Shown here: piece by piece, positions 12,401-23,800 of the stretch
Position numbering within the stretch: position 1 is the first letter of the stretch
Layout: the number at the start of each line of letters is the position of its first letter
Assembly (NCBI GenBank): GCA_030248135.1
Contig: JASANC010003362.1
Coordinates: 1-64,000 of the forward strand
Source of the DNA: Theristus sp. LFF4_11
Taxonomy: Eukaryota > Nematoda > Chromadorea > Monhysterida > Xyalidae
Direction: 5' to 3'
DNA: 64,000 nt
The notes under the pieces: model-generated
The model's input: the letters and a program-made list of their open reading frames with translations, nothing else
What the model was told of the DNA's origin: nothing
Database searches by the model: none
Program-made: the position numbers and the translations under genes

Positions 12401-15400
12401 TTGATATGTCACATTTATATTTTGAAGCGCTTCTCGCAGCCGTGTCGATATCATAAAACATTGTCAAGCATTGCGCATATCAGAGTCGCATCGTAGCCGT
12501 GTATGACATTGCGTCACAGTAGCAAGCAACTGACCAAAGTGCTCAAACTGAGCATTCAATTGTGACCGATGTTTCGCGGCGACTAAAAAAGTTCATGTAT
12601 TGTTGTTGCACGACATACTTTTGGTCCGCCCTGTAGAAAAAAAAGGTTTTTGAGAAGCCGTACAATATGAAGCGGCTTGTAGCAAGGCACGCTGATTGAA
12701 CATATTCCAGTCCCAGGTGTCAGGGTTTTTTACCGATCCCAGCTGCATGCGGCTGTGCGACGTAGACCTAGACGATGTTACGCATTGGCCGAGTAAACAT
12801 GGCATCTTTTTTCAGGGTGCAGGGAGCGCGCGAAGTTTGAATAAAAGAAAAAAGTACTTTCAGAAAGCCAATTATTCATCAAATTAATCGTGCTTTTTTA
12901 AAGTTGATTCATCAGTTTGTGCTATACTGTTCGTTGTTCGTCCATTGCACACACGCTTGGGATTCTTGGCATTCTTAAAAAAGGCAGCTCCTAGTCTACT
13001 ATTACTAGTCTAATACTAATCCGGTTTTGATGGAGAATACAAGAATTGTCTTATGTATTCGACCACACTGTACCAGCACGAAACTCGTTGCCCGTCGTGG
13101 ACTATTTTACCAGCACGTAGGGTTGGCATGGTAAAAATACCGGTTTTTTTACCGGTAAAAAAACACGTATTTATACGCGTTTTTTTACCAGGGCAAAAAT
13201 TGGTGCCTTGAAAAAAACGGGAAAAAGACCGTTTCTGTATTTTTCCGTTTTTTTTCGTATTTTTCCGGTTTTTTTCAATTTCGGACCCTGAGTTTTCATA
13301 TCATTTTTGATGAGAAAATGAGAAAATCTGTGACCAAGAAAAATATGATGACGAAATTGACACTGATGTTTTGAAAGAACTGTTAGCGAGGTGCAAGAAT
13401 CGGCTGGAGCTGGCGAGCTGAGCTGAAAATTTCAAAAATCCCAAATGTCGCTCAAAATTGTCTTTCTTACACAATTACTGATTTGTTTTCTTTTTGATCT
13501 GAACTGACTCTAAATTCGGTTTAATTGCGTTATTGCAGCAAATTGGGTTCGTCTATTGTGACCAAAGACTGTCCGGTGAAAACGCTGTGGTTTGTTTTGT
13601 GTAATTGATGGAATATAAACGATTGAGCAAAAGATAATGTTCGATTTATTGCTCACCTTTTGGGTTTTCAAGCCCAAACATAATTTATTTTCTTTGTTGG
13701 TGCACGATATTTTGAACAAAGCATTCTGAAAGTTATTTTCACAAATCCTGGTTCAAGTTTAAGTCGGCTGTGAAAAATATGTGGGGGTTTACAACTTTTT
13801 GGCTTTCGTTTTTTTTCGGTAAAATTACCGTAATTTTACCGATAAAATAAAAATACAGGTTTTTTACCACGATTTGAAAAAAAACGGTATTTTGCCAACC
13901 CTACCAGCACGAAATTTATGTTCAAAACTAAACTTACCATCAAAACACATGAAATGTGAACAATTTTTATGCAGCCAACATAGATTTTAAAAATCGATTA
14001 AAATTTTCTGCTTTTGAAAAATTCAAAATTCATAAAAGTAAACGCAGAAATTTCACGGTCTTCCAAGCGCAACAGCCAACTGTGCATTTTTGTTATTTAC
14101 CCGTTTATACGCTGCAATGAACAGCAACAGATAGGGATAGCAAAGATAGCAATCCCACTGTTTCTGGATTTTTTTTGAATTTTCAGCCGAAAAGTGATAT
14201 TGGTTTATCCGTTTGCGAAACTTCTGATGCTAGAATATCAGATCAAAATTTGAGCCCGATTTCATCAAGTTTTAATTTACGCAAAATCGAGTTAGTGCAA
14301 ACTACCGACATGCTTTCGAATCACCATGTTCCCCTGTGCATGGCATGATGATACCTGAGGAGTGCACAACACCATGAGTTGCATGCCAAAACAGTGTGCT
14401 TTCGTGGCTGATGTTTCAGTTAGGCTATAACATTGTTACGCACAATGATGCCAGAACGTTTTTTTTGACTCACCCTGTATAAAATATTTGTTTTTTGCAG
14501 AGCCGTATCGTGGTGATATGAACGGCTTGTGATAATTTGTTGGCTGTTATGGGATTGCTGTTGTTAGTGAACGGCATTCCAGTTAAAAACCACCAGTCAG
14601 CTTGGTTTTGGGCAATTCGGTATCGGTTACGGTTTTGTGTTATGTGTTGAGTGATAAATTGATTTGTCCGTAAAATTTGAGAAAAAGACCGTCCATAAAA
14701 GTGGCTTTAAGTTAACACAAAACATACGCTCTGTGTGTGTGTGCCAGTGTGTTTGGTTTGTGATCATTCATCGTTGATCACGGTGGAATATGTGAATGAT
14801 TTTCAGATCAGGCCTTTATGGTCATGACTGCACGCTGCGGGGCTTGCAAACAAAACCAGTCGTTTCTGATCTGAAGCACTACAGTGGCGTCCAAAAGTGT
14901 TGTAACGCTGCGCTCGTGTGTGTGCTGTGTATTGCGCGCGTGTTGCATCAGCCGTACAAACGCTATAAAAGAATTTATGGGCAACGTTGGGTTTCACAGG
15001 ACACTCCCAACGTTGCCCATAAATTTTTACAATAGCGTTTGTACGGCTGATGCAACACGCGCGCAGCGTTGCAACACTTTCGGCCGCCAGTCGCCACTGT
15101 AGTTGACAGCACAATGACAACGAATTATTGCAGCACAGTGATTGCAGAGTTTCGCATTTCTTCTTTGCAGCCTTCCGCCGAAGCACATGGCGGCGCTACT
15201 GACGCGCATGTGCCTGAAGGCGAAAGTCGTCGACGGCGACGACGATCTCGTGGACGTGCTGGTGCCGCCGACACGACACGACGTGCTGCATGCGTGTGAT
15301 GTGGCCGGTTAGAGCGGGCACATTCGCTGATTCGCTGTTGTGCATTTCACACGGCACGGCACGCATGAACACGCTGATTGATAACATGGCCGTTCGGGTT

Positions 15401-18400
15401 TTACATTTCCATCATGTCGCTGCCGCTGCGGCAAATGGCGAATGCCGCAACGCTATGGCAACTGCAACAACAACATCATCTTCCTCCATCATGTCATTTT
15501 TGTACAGAAACAGTGTACTTCTTCAGGTGCATTCATGAAGCAGTACTTAGTGTCGCGTAGCTACAGCTACGCGTCACTAAATATTATTTCATGAATGCCG
15601 CTTTCCGAGGTTCCGCGCATTCATTTGCACCTCGGAAAGCCGGAAAATTGCAAAATTTCGCAATCGTTTCTGCCGCAGAGGACGTCGCGATCGCCTACGG
15701 CTACAACAACATCGAGCAGTGCGTGCCCCAAATGGCCACTGCCGGCAGGCAGCAGGCGTTGAACAAACTGACCGATCTGCTGCGAGTGGAGCTGGCGCAG
15801 TGCGCGTTCACGGAAGTGTTGACGTTCTCATTGGTTTGTTCGAGAAAAGTCGCAATGTGATGTTTGTTTGTTTGTTTCGCTTGTCGTTGCGTCATGCAAG
15901 CACATCATCAGAACAATCGGGTGGTCGGGTGAATGCGATGTTTGCGTTGGACGCGCACTTGATCGCGAGCCGCAGGAAACGCGCGTCTTATTGCACGTCT
16001 GTTGTTGCTGCTATTTGGCGCTACTGTGCAGTTATCATGAGAAGCATGATGCTGTGCGGAAGAGCAACGCGGTTGCTTGCCAGGCGAGCTGCTCTGTACT
16101 GCCCCATGCGTACAGTCAAACTGTAAATTATGGGCAATCAGCTGATTGGTTGGTGATCACGCGTGTGCATGCGTTCTGTGCAGCACAAACTCCACCTTCA
16201 CAGTAACGCGTGCAGAGAAAACGTGTATCACGTGATCTTTTGTTGTGCCCCTTGTGCAACTTTTTTTTCAAATCAGTGTTTCTGTTTTTAGTGTAGTAGA
16301 GACGACATCTCAACGAAATTACGCCAGAAGAATGGCACTGAATCAGCGGTGCGTGTTGGCAATCCGAAAACACTCGAATTTCAGGTAGGTGTAAATAATA
16401 CGACTACATGGTTTTATATTTATCACTACTATTACTATTTACCACATCAGTTCCATTACATGTTTAATACTATTTATTTAATATGTCAAAGGTGGAACAA
16501 AATAGATTCTGGGAGCCAAGGAAATTTTACTTACGTGTAAAAATGGAATGCGGCTTTTTGCTCACTCACATACCGTATTACCTCTAATAAACCCCCATGG
16601 GGGTTTATTTCTTCAGCGACTTCTGGGGGTGGGGGTTTATTTTTGGGGGGGGGGGGGATTATTTTTGGGGGGGGGGGTTTATTTGGAAACCATTTTTAGG
16701 GGTGAGCAAAATGGCAAAAATACTTTCCATGGCAGGAAGGAAGTCGCAGAAACTTCTACTTTTCACAGAGATTTCCTTTTGTAACAGCCTTTTGTAATGA
16801 AATTACCACTAACTCATCCCTTTGGGGCCTTTGGTAGCACAATTTCACCAATGTCACTGCATTCAGCCACTGAATTCGCTAGGTATGTGTTTCAAACAGG
16901 TTTCTAATAAACCCCCATGGGGGTTTATTTTTGGGGGGGGGATTATTTGGAAACTTGTCGAGGGGGTGGGGGTTTATTTTTGGGGGGGTTTAATTTTGGG
17001 GGGGGGGTTAATAGAGGTAATACGGTAGATGAATTTCGCGCTGTCGTTGTGAGGAATCGATCATACAGTATGCGATCCATGAACCACGAGTTATCATTGT
17101 TCCTGTTCACACTTTTCGTTCACCAGGTCGCGCGCACAACATTGCTGGGTGGCATTCTGAAAACGATCCACTACAACCGTGACGTTGCACTGCCATTGCG
17201 TCTGTTCGAAATTCAGGATGTTGTGCTGAAAGATAAAACGAAAGGTTTAACGGGGGTGTTCTTGCGAGTATTTTTGACCTTGGGGATTGTTGATTTGCAC
17301 AAATGAACAATCTGGAGTTGGTTTTTTAAAGGCGCGTTAAGGGGGGTTTATTATTTGGGTTGTGGGGCGCGAACGACAAAAAGGAAAACACGGCGGGAAA
17401 TCGTGTCGTGTGTGCCATCTTAATGCATTACGGACACGACTAGTTTGCGCACGGGATTTAGAACGATGTTTGTGCGTACGGACGAAAAACTAAATGGTGT
17501 TTCCGCCTTTAGCAATTAGATTTTCGTACGTACGCACGGAACGCACGTCGTTCTAAATGCGGGGCGCAAAACAGTCGTTTCGTTTACGCCACACGACAAA
17601 ACTGAAAACTGCGCACCGCATTTAAAACGACTGAAGTGTCGTGCATACATACGGAGAACTAATTCGCGTGGGCAAAAAGTTGTGTGGTATGTCCGAACGT
17701 GCGGACGGACAAGCTTGCGTACGGGAATTAGAAAACGTGTAGCATCCGTCATACGACTGTCGTTCTAAATGCCGTAACCAAAAATAGTCCGTTCTGTTGC
17801 GGACAAAAATGCAAATGTCTGCCCTAGCAAATTTAAAAACGGGAATTTACAAATTTTATTTTTTAGTGGTCATCTCCCTTGCATTCCCTCCCCTTCCCCT
17901 ACCCCTTTCCATAGTTGTTCTAGGGGGGCCTGGGGGGGGGGGCGGCCCCCCCAAAAAATTTTCGAATCTATCTCTATCAGACAGGTTTTTTCGGCTCAGC
18001 TATTATCTATCTAAAAAATTTCTCAGCCAGCTACCTATCTGAAAATTTTTGTCTTCGAAGACATAAAATGAGTCAATTTTTGACCAAAATTGACCATTTT
18101 TTCTCGTAATTCTTGAAAATTTCGCTAACTTGAGGTAAAATACGCACTTATACTTGATTTTTAGTGTATTTTTAGCATTATTTTGCTGTTTTTATAGCTT
18201 TTTAGCGTTTTAGCTATCTATCTATCAAATTTCAAAATTTTGACCGCCCCCCCCCCCAAAGTCACATGCCCCCCGCGCCCCCCCCCCCAAAATTTTCCAG
18301 CTATCTATCTATCTGGAAAATTTGCTCCAGCTATCTATATCGCCCCCCCCCCCCCCAACCCCTCGGCTCTGGAACAACTATGCCCCCTTCCCCATTTTGC

Positions 18401-20037
18401 ATTCAGTTTGTCGTCGCATTTTTATCACATGTGTTCTCAAGAAGCGCATGTAAAAATCTAAATTCTTTCAGTTTTGGTATATACAAACTGAATTTGAACA
18501 AATTTTGATTTGGATCTTTCAAAAATGGAAAATGCTGACCCAAAATCTCCGCCGACGCTGATCAGTTCGCTCGACGAAGCGCAGGTGACAGAGAAGCTGA
18601 TCGAAGCTGTTTTGCTTTTTTGGAGCCAGCAGCCCCCTTCTCCGAAACCAGCAAGCAAACAAACAAACAAACAAACAAACAACGAAATACAACAGTTCCC
18701 AGTAGATTTCAGTTTTCTTTCTTTTCAAAACAGGCAAGTAGACCCGCACCAAATGAAACTGAGCATTTTTTCCGTTGCCCCAACATCTAAAATACGTTAA
18801 TTTTCAACTTAAAATTAACAGACACTGGAAAATATGAACTTGTCCGCACATCTGTCGAACGACTTTTTGCTGCCAGCAGCAAAAAGTCGTCGGACAGTCG
18901 TGCGCAAGAAATTCTAATTCGCGTGCGCATTTGTCTTTTTACGCTGCTTTGCGGACGTACGTCGACACACGTCAAGAGCACGTCTCTGTGGGCGGTGACG
19001 GTGGAACACAAACATCTAGAGAAAAGCTCAAATGTCGACATGTTCAAATTATAACGGCTCCCAGATAGCAGAAGCGCAGTGAATATAAAGTTTTAAGCTG
19101 ATAAACAAAATTTCGCTTTCTAGAAGACATGTACCATACTTCAACTCCATTCATCAACGTTTGGTTTGATATCTTCTCTAGGCAAATTAAGATGTGTCCA
19201 TAATTCTGGACCATCCTGTATGCGTCTGTGTATTGCAATTGCAACTGGTGCAAGCACGGTTTCTTGCCGTATGAACGGTAGAAAACTGAAACAAAAAACC
19301 TGACGTGACGTGCCGCAAACGCATACGTCAGTATGAACGGGTGTTTACGTTCGAAAGCCGCTGTTTGCCGCGCGCACCACATGCCGTTCGCACAGTTTTA
19401 TCGGAGTTTCGTGCTTTTTTGGCGAAATAAATCGAAATGCACTGGAATGAACGCTTGTTGCAGACGTCGGCGCACGCAACGAACGACGCCTCTGTGCCGT
19501 CTACTACAGCAAGGCGGCTGCGTTCGAAGTCATCCACGGACTGTTGGACCGCGTGATGTTGCTGCTCAAGATGGCGTTCTCGAAAACAGACGGCACCAAT
19601 TCGTATTATATTCGCGCCGCTCATGGTCAGCCGGAATAAAGACAGTTTTTTTCTTGTCGTTTTCTTTCGTTGTGTTCGATCGTTCCGCATTGAACTTCGC
19701 CCGAAAAATGCTGTAAATATACTGTTTAATGAACAATTGCTGTGTCCTTTACCACTGATTCAGATGACACGTTTTTCCCGGGGCGTTGCGCGGAAATCGT
19801 CGCACGTGGCAATGTGATTGGACGGCTTGGCGTGGTGCACCCGGAGGTTGGTGGTAGATTTGGCTTGCGTGCAAACTTGGTGATTGAAAATAGTTGGCAC
19901 GAACTCCGATTGGACGTGAATTGCTTTGCAATCCAGCAATGTAGCAACTGTTGTTTGTTTGTTCGCAGGTGATGGCTGCATTTGACCTGGCACTGCCCGC
20001 CTCCGCACTTGAACTCAACATTGAGCCGTTTCTTTAG
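6463..20037 (+). CDS. FARSB: Phenylalanyl-tRNA synthetase beta subunit, cytosolic, 16 exons
   Basis: Beta chain of the (alpha beta)2 enzyme that charges tRNA-Phe in the cytosol. Proposed exons: 6463-6520, 9021-9076, 9247-9410, 9680-9746, 9874-9963, 10265-10441, 11043-11151, 11699-11831, 12188-12301, 15171-15307, 15679-15833, 16292-16384, 17127-17244, 19464-19625, 19764-19846, 19969-20037. They total 1785 nt (594 residues, close to the usual 590) with frame kept throughout. Family blocks seen in order are [138 protein letters not shown] and the C-terminal LELNIEPFL. Start chosen at [16 protein letters not shown], matching the conserved N-terminus. The donor of exon 8 (GTTCGT) is weak but is the only one that keeps frame. 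Introns hold many transposons; no exon is interrupted. Confidence 0.95.
6616..8838. mobile_element. Long-terminal-inverted-repeat DNA element in FARSB intron 1
   Basis: The left end GGTACTCCTTCAAAATACGG is the inverse of the right end, which finishes GAAGGAGTACC. The inverted arms extend about 650 bp each (about 6616-7280 against about 8091-8838) with only scattered differences. Both ends are flanked by the 8-mer GCTTTTTG (6608-6615 and 8839-8846). Within each arm, sub-blocks containing GTTCAC(A/G)TGATTGCATG are repeated. No coding sequence is seen, so it is a foldback-like non-autonomous element. The 8 bp duplication suggests hAT or a relative; a Mutator-like origin (9 bp) is less likely. 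A hAT MITE is nested between the arms. Confidence 0.85.
7288..8082. mobile_element. hAT-type MITE, 795 bp, nested
   Basis: It starts TAGGGTTGGCACAGG and ends TTACCAACTCTA, with subterminal AACCGGTTTTTT blocks in inverted orientation at both ends. An identical 8 bp duplication GCTGTCCC lies at 7280-7287 and 8083-8090. It is inserted between the arms of the 6616-8838 element, so it is the younger insertion. It belongs to the same family as 13118-13903 and, more distantly, 50018-50328. Confidence 0.88.
10775..10910. repeat. Dispersed repeat F, copy 1
   Basis: This is a block in FARSB intron 6 with GCGCATACGGCACGAC, ATTGCATAC(G/T)ACCGTTCAT and GACGTACGTCTGCATACGTC. The same order of blocks recurs at 49305-49437 in an FCHO intron, and a shorter piece is near 19285-19340. 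It has partial internal palindromes around GACGTACGTC. It is probably a MITE; its ends are not resolved. Confidence 0.6.
11385..11462. repeat. Dispersed repeat G, copy 1
   Basis: The block CGCGCCGGTTCCGGAAACC followed by GTACCAAACTCCGG is found in inverted orientation at about 58797-58845 just inside intron 1 of FCHO. It lies immediately left of the tRNA-derived SINE at 11465. Confidence 0.55.
11465..11615 (-). mobile_element. tRNA-derived SINE in FARSB intron 7
   Basis: Read on the minus strand, the head is tRNA-like. There is an A-box-like TGGCGTAGCGGTAGA and, about 35 bp later, a B-box-like GGTTCGAACC. A tRNA-unrelated tail follows, running to TAATGGTCTATTCCC. The tail sequence AATAGACCATTAGATGTT also appears at about 4248-4266, suggesting a second, headless copy there. 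The element is too degenerate in stems to call a working tRNA gene. Confidence 0.65.
13118..13903. mobile_element. hAT-type MITE, 786 bp, in FARSB intron 9
   Basis: It starts TAGGGTTGGCATGGTAAAAA and ends TTTTGCCAACCCTA, a clear terminal inverted repeat. The 8-mer CCAGCACG flanks it on both sides (13110-13117 and 13904-13911). The interior is non-coding, with subterminal runs of ACCGG/TTTTT. It is the same family as 7288-8082. Confidence 0.9.
14882..15099. mobile_element. Mariner-type foldback MITE, 218 bp, in FARSB intron 9
   Basis: It is an almost perfect palindrome. The left arm from CAGTGGCG, through GCGTGTTGCATCAGCCGTAC, to AATTTATGGGCAACGTTGGG is mirrored to CGCCACTG. A TA dinucleotide flanks each end. 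Short size, palindromic structure and TA target site indicate a Tc1/mariner-type MITE. It would form a long hairpin in the pre-mRNA. Confidence 0.85.
15545..15645. repeat. Palindromic dispersed repeat H
   Basis: The block has the short inverted repeat GCGTAGCTACAGCTACGC and then TTTCCGAGGT..ACCTCGGAAAG. A related block with ACGCGTCACAAATAATT.. and AATGCC lies at about 55470-55560 in an FCHO intron. The ends are not resolved. Confidence 0.45.
16108..16206. mobile_element. Half copy of the CAGTCGA MITE, FARSB intron 11
   Basis: It begins TACAGTCAAACTGTAAATTA and continues with GGCAATCAGCTGATTGGTTG and GTGCATGCGTTCTGTGCAG, as in the left arm of the MITEs at 24555, 26970 and 52696. It then stops near the centre, so only one arm is present. 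Confidence 0.65.
16571..17027. mobile_element. MITE with TACCGTATTACC ends and internal G-runs, copy 1
   Basis: The 12 bp terminal repeat TACCGTATTACC is mirrored exactly at the right end as GGTAATACGGTA; the target duplication is probably TA. Just inside both ends are arrays of TTTATT followed by 7-13 G. The central roughly 200 bp (from ATGGCAAAAATACTTTCCAT to GTGTTTCAAACAGGTTT) is the reverse complement of the centre of the copy at 34172-34629. It lies in FARSB intron 12. Glycine-rich frames across it are artefacts. Confidence 0.85.
17370..17520. repeat. Dispersed repeat J, copy 1
   Basis: AAATCGTGTCGTGTGTGCCA and ACGGACGAAAAACTAAATGG lie in FARSB intron 13. The same blocks in the same order recur at about 29140-29260 in the esterase gene (AAATCGTGTCGTGTGCGCCA and following). 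Confidence 0.55.
18235..18385. repeat. Dispersed low-complexity repeat, copy 2
   Basis: It contains C-runs, AGCTATCTATCTATCTGG and CCTCGGCTCTGGAACAACTAT in the same order as at 4110-4256. It sits in FARSB intron 13. Confidence 0.7.
18524..18620 (+). other. Unassigned open segment in FARSB intron 13
   Basis: A GC-richer open stretch beginning [20 protein letters not shown] and continuing [10 protein letters not shown]. Its base composition and amphipathic look differ from the surrounding intron. It then runs into a CAAA microsatellite (18653-18680). I do not recognise a family. It could be the remnant of a retrocopied or transposon exon, or chance. Confidence 0.25.
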
Positions 20038-20820
20038 TGAATTTTTGTTTTGGTAAATTTTGTGGTAAATATGGCGAATTTTTCTCAAATGGTTTTTCAA
20101 TCTGATTTATGTTCACTTGAAGATGTTGCAATAGGGATTTATTTTTTGTTATTGTTGTTGTTTCTTTTGCTTCTGTTATTTTCGGTTATGCCTATGTGAT
20201 TTTGGGCGGAAGTATGCTGCGATGAATTCTAGTTTTTTTCTAGTGGTTCGGTTTTGAAATTTGCCTTTTTTTCTCTTCTGAAACAACTGATACCAAAGCG
20301 TATGTGCATAAAATATAAATTCTGTTGATTTCGCTGATTTCTTTGTCGTTGTTTTCGTGTCATTCTTGATCACGATACTGGTGTGTACAGAACTCAGTAA
20401 TACCGTTTCTTCTCATGTTTCAGCTAATTATGGAAAGCGTGTTTCTCTGCATTTTGTTGGCCGATAATTGACCATTCAACTGGTTTTCTCGTTTCTGATT
20501 TTCGAAACCTGGGTCCGGTTTACGAACGTTGGTAGTCCCGTGGTGAGCGCACCACTGAGCGTCGGAATGAAAGTTGAAATCATGGACCAACATCACAGTG
20601 TCGTTGTTTTCCACGTGAACTGTTTCACCAGTGTCTGCTGCACTTGAACGAGATGTCAGCAAACGGAAATGTGTTGATTATCACGCAGTAATCCAGGCGC
20701 TCACTGGTGTAGCACTACCGAACTGCTGGGCTTCTACAGAAAAAAACCGGTCCCTGCGCACGCTGATTGATAGCGCTGTGTGGTTACGTTTAATGCAGCG
20801 TGTGAAACTGTCACCGGCTG
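20038..20820. other. Intergenic region FARSB to PIF1
   Basis: No additional gene is seen. It presumably holds the FARSB 3' end and the PIF1 promoter. No clear AATAAA close to the FARSB stop was found by eye. Confidence 0.5.
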
Positions 20821-23800
20821 ATGGCTTTTCAGTTGGAAGAACCAGCGAAGGCAACGACAACGGAAATGGCGCCAGCTGGCGGGCAACCAGAGCAGGACGA
20901 CTCGCCAACTGACGCCCGCCACTGCCACCGCGTGCAATGCGCCGTCACGGTCACGTCAGCCGATGGCGTCAGCGGAGCCAAAAAGTTCCACGCAAAGTCC
21001 GCTTGCGTCTCGTTGGGTCGCAACGAGTTCAGAGACATTCTCGTCCATGTCACGTTCAACGGCAGCTCGGTTGGTCGTTTGTTAAACAAAACGCAGCTGA
21101 TTAGCGTCTTTGAATTGAGCTCGCTGATTGGTGCGACCAGTTCGATGCAGCCAAACAACATACCATGATCAAATGTGAAAATACAGCAATTGTCTACTAA
21201 CTCAATCACGAATGCAACTAGCTGATTGGTTGGCGAATACATTCTGTGCATGAATTGTTTTTTCTTCTTCGGACTTTGGTTTGCACAAAATTTATTCATC
21301 ACGTGACCGCCGACTAGGGATGGAGCCGGTTCCGGTCCGGATTCCGGATTCCGGCGCCTAAAATTGGATCCGGATCCGGTCCGGATTCCGGCGCAATTTT
21401 GCCGGATCCGGCCGGAATGGCCGAGACCCGCGAATTAACCAGTTGATTCCTTCGGTTCAGAGCTGTTCAATGGTTTGACAAATTTGTTTCGGTGCTTTGT
21501 TGGTTTTGTTGTTGTGCATTTGGCATGTGATCAGTGAGCGTTTCTTTAGTTTAGTGTTCTGTTCAATGGTAAATGGTTCACTGCTTTTGTCTTGAGTGGT
21601 AAACTTATGTGCAGCAACGTCCACTTTAAAAAACGTGGCTGCCAGCTTTTGGCCGACGTTGTTGATGAACAATAGCAGGTTTTTTTTAAATCAGCCATCT
21701 TCGTTGGTCATATTCAGTTAGCTGTCAAACAGTTGCTTTTTTGTGAGCCCCAGAACACCAGCGATTTTAGCGACGTGCGTTACCGTGGGTGTGCGGGGGT
21801 GCCGTGATCCCCTAAAACCCGATAGACCCCCCCAACGACGAATCCACGAGACGACGAATCCATTTCAACGGTGTTGCCCGCCGTTTGCGCACTGAAGCAG
21901 CGCATCGAACAAGTCGATGCGAGTGGCATTGGTACGACGAAAGAAACGCTGCTGACCAGCATCGACACACGCTTCCGTGCGCTTTTCCAACAAATCCAAC
22001 GAATCCAACATCATGGCCACGTACGTTGATCCGCGATTCAAGAATACTGCAGTCGTCTTCGAAAATGAAGGCGCGATTCGTTGTGACTACTTCACATTGC
22101 AAAGAAAATCTTGAAACGACCGGAGACGCCCACAAACTGCGACGATACATCCGAGATCGCAAACAACGACGATGACGAAAGTGAACGCGAGCCCGAGCCA
22201 AAAAAGAAATCGACTGGCCTCTACGGAGGCATCGAGTTTCACGTTGCGCGACCGCGCAACCAGTCAGGCGAATGCAGTCTCGAAGACGAAATGAATATGT
22301 ACGAGTCGGATGATTTTATCGACGAACCGGACAAAAGTGATCTAATGCTAGACTTTTGGCGGCTGAACTCGTCTAAATACCCCAAACTATCGACAATCGC
22401 GCGCAGATACCTGGCACCGCTACCAACAAGCGTGGCAAGCGAACGAATGCTCTCTGAAGCCAGGCAGGTGTTTGTGTACAGCCGATCTCGTCTGTCAACT
22501 CAGAACGCCGAAAAGGTCATGTTTCTGAATGGAGTGTTGGCAGCACTTGATTATCCCTATGCGATGTGAATTTTGTCAATTGTTGTTGCTGTAATTTTTG
22601 GTTGGTTCACGTGCTGTGTCTTGCTGACTTTGTTTCTGTGCTGTTTTATGCTGAAAATGTGATGAAGAAGCGACGAAATGTGCGTAGATGTTTTTTAGAC
22701 ATAAAAAAGCCATTCCGGTCCGGATTCCGGCAATTTTTGCCGGATCCGGCCCGGCCGGAATGGGATTTTGCCGGATCCGGCCCGGATTCCGGCAAATTTG
22801 CCGGATCCATCCCTACCGCCGACCAATCATCTGGCTGCATATGTTGTTGAGTTTGACTGCATATGTTTTGCAGCGTGATTGTAGCGAGCAGTTGGTTTGT
22901 TGACTCTGCTTCGAACACGAATACCAAATTTGATTGGCTCATTGTCGGTTGTTGTGTGCGTGTGTTTTCCCAGTTCAGCATCATCCGCAATTGCAGATCA
23001 GCTACAAACTCGACCACTGCAAGGTGCACCACCGGTTCGCCGCCAAGGAGGGCAAGGCGACCATCCAAGTGCTCGACCAATCGCTGAACATTCTGCTCAG
23101 CAACTGTGCGCCGGCGCGATTGAACATTTTCACCAAGACGCTCGACGCAAAACTGGCGCTCATGCGAAAATGTGCCCAACAACGAGGGGCAAATCTGGCC
23201 AAATCCGGCCGAACGCCGTCGACTCTGTCGGCGCGCCAGCGACTGTTGTCCGATTTGCCGACGATTTTCGAGCAACTGAGTCCGCTCACTTTGCGCGAAA
23301 TCCATGAGTTGCGACCGAATTTGGCCAAATCGCCGCTGGCTGCCCCGGGTAGTCGGAGGGTGCCGTTGGGCGATCAGTCGAACACGCCCGCAAGGACGCC
23401 GCAGCGGAAACGCGCCGCTGTTGGACGGGGTCGGTGATGATGAACACGTTTATTTATTGAAGTTTGAAGTGAATTTGGAATTTGGAAATTTTGTCAGCTC
23501 GGAATCCATCGTTTATTTGTTGAAATGTTGAAGTTTGAAGTGAATTTGGAATTTGGAAATTTTGTTCGCTCGGAATCCTACACTCGTCAGCGTTCCACAG
23601 ATGGCAACAACTGGCTATTCGATGGTCAAATTGATATTTGGCAAAAGCTATTTCTGCAGACATGCATTCCATGGTTCCATGATGGTCGCCTTCTGAACAC
23701 GTTTACCGCCGTTTCCTACTCAACAGCGCGTGCCACTTTATTGAATTTCAACGTATTTTTTCGGTTTTTTTCAGGTACCGAAAACGCCCGCACGCCCACC

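Noticed and set aside
14440..14490. Mariner right end (GACTCACCCTGTA)
   Set aside because: A plausible solo terminus, but I could not find the matching left end nearby, so no element is called.
16548..17028. Glycine- and tryptophan-rich frames
   Set aside because: They are translations of the G-run MITE, not a gene.
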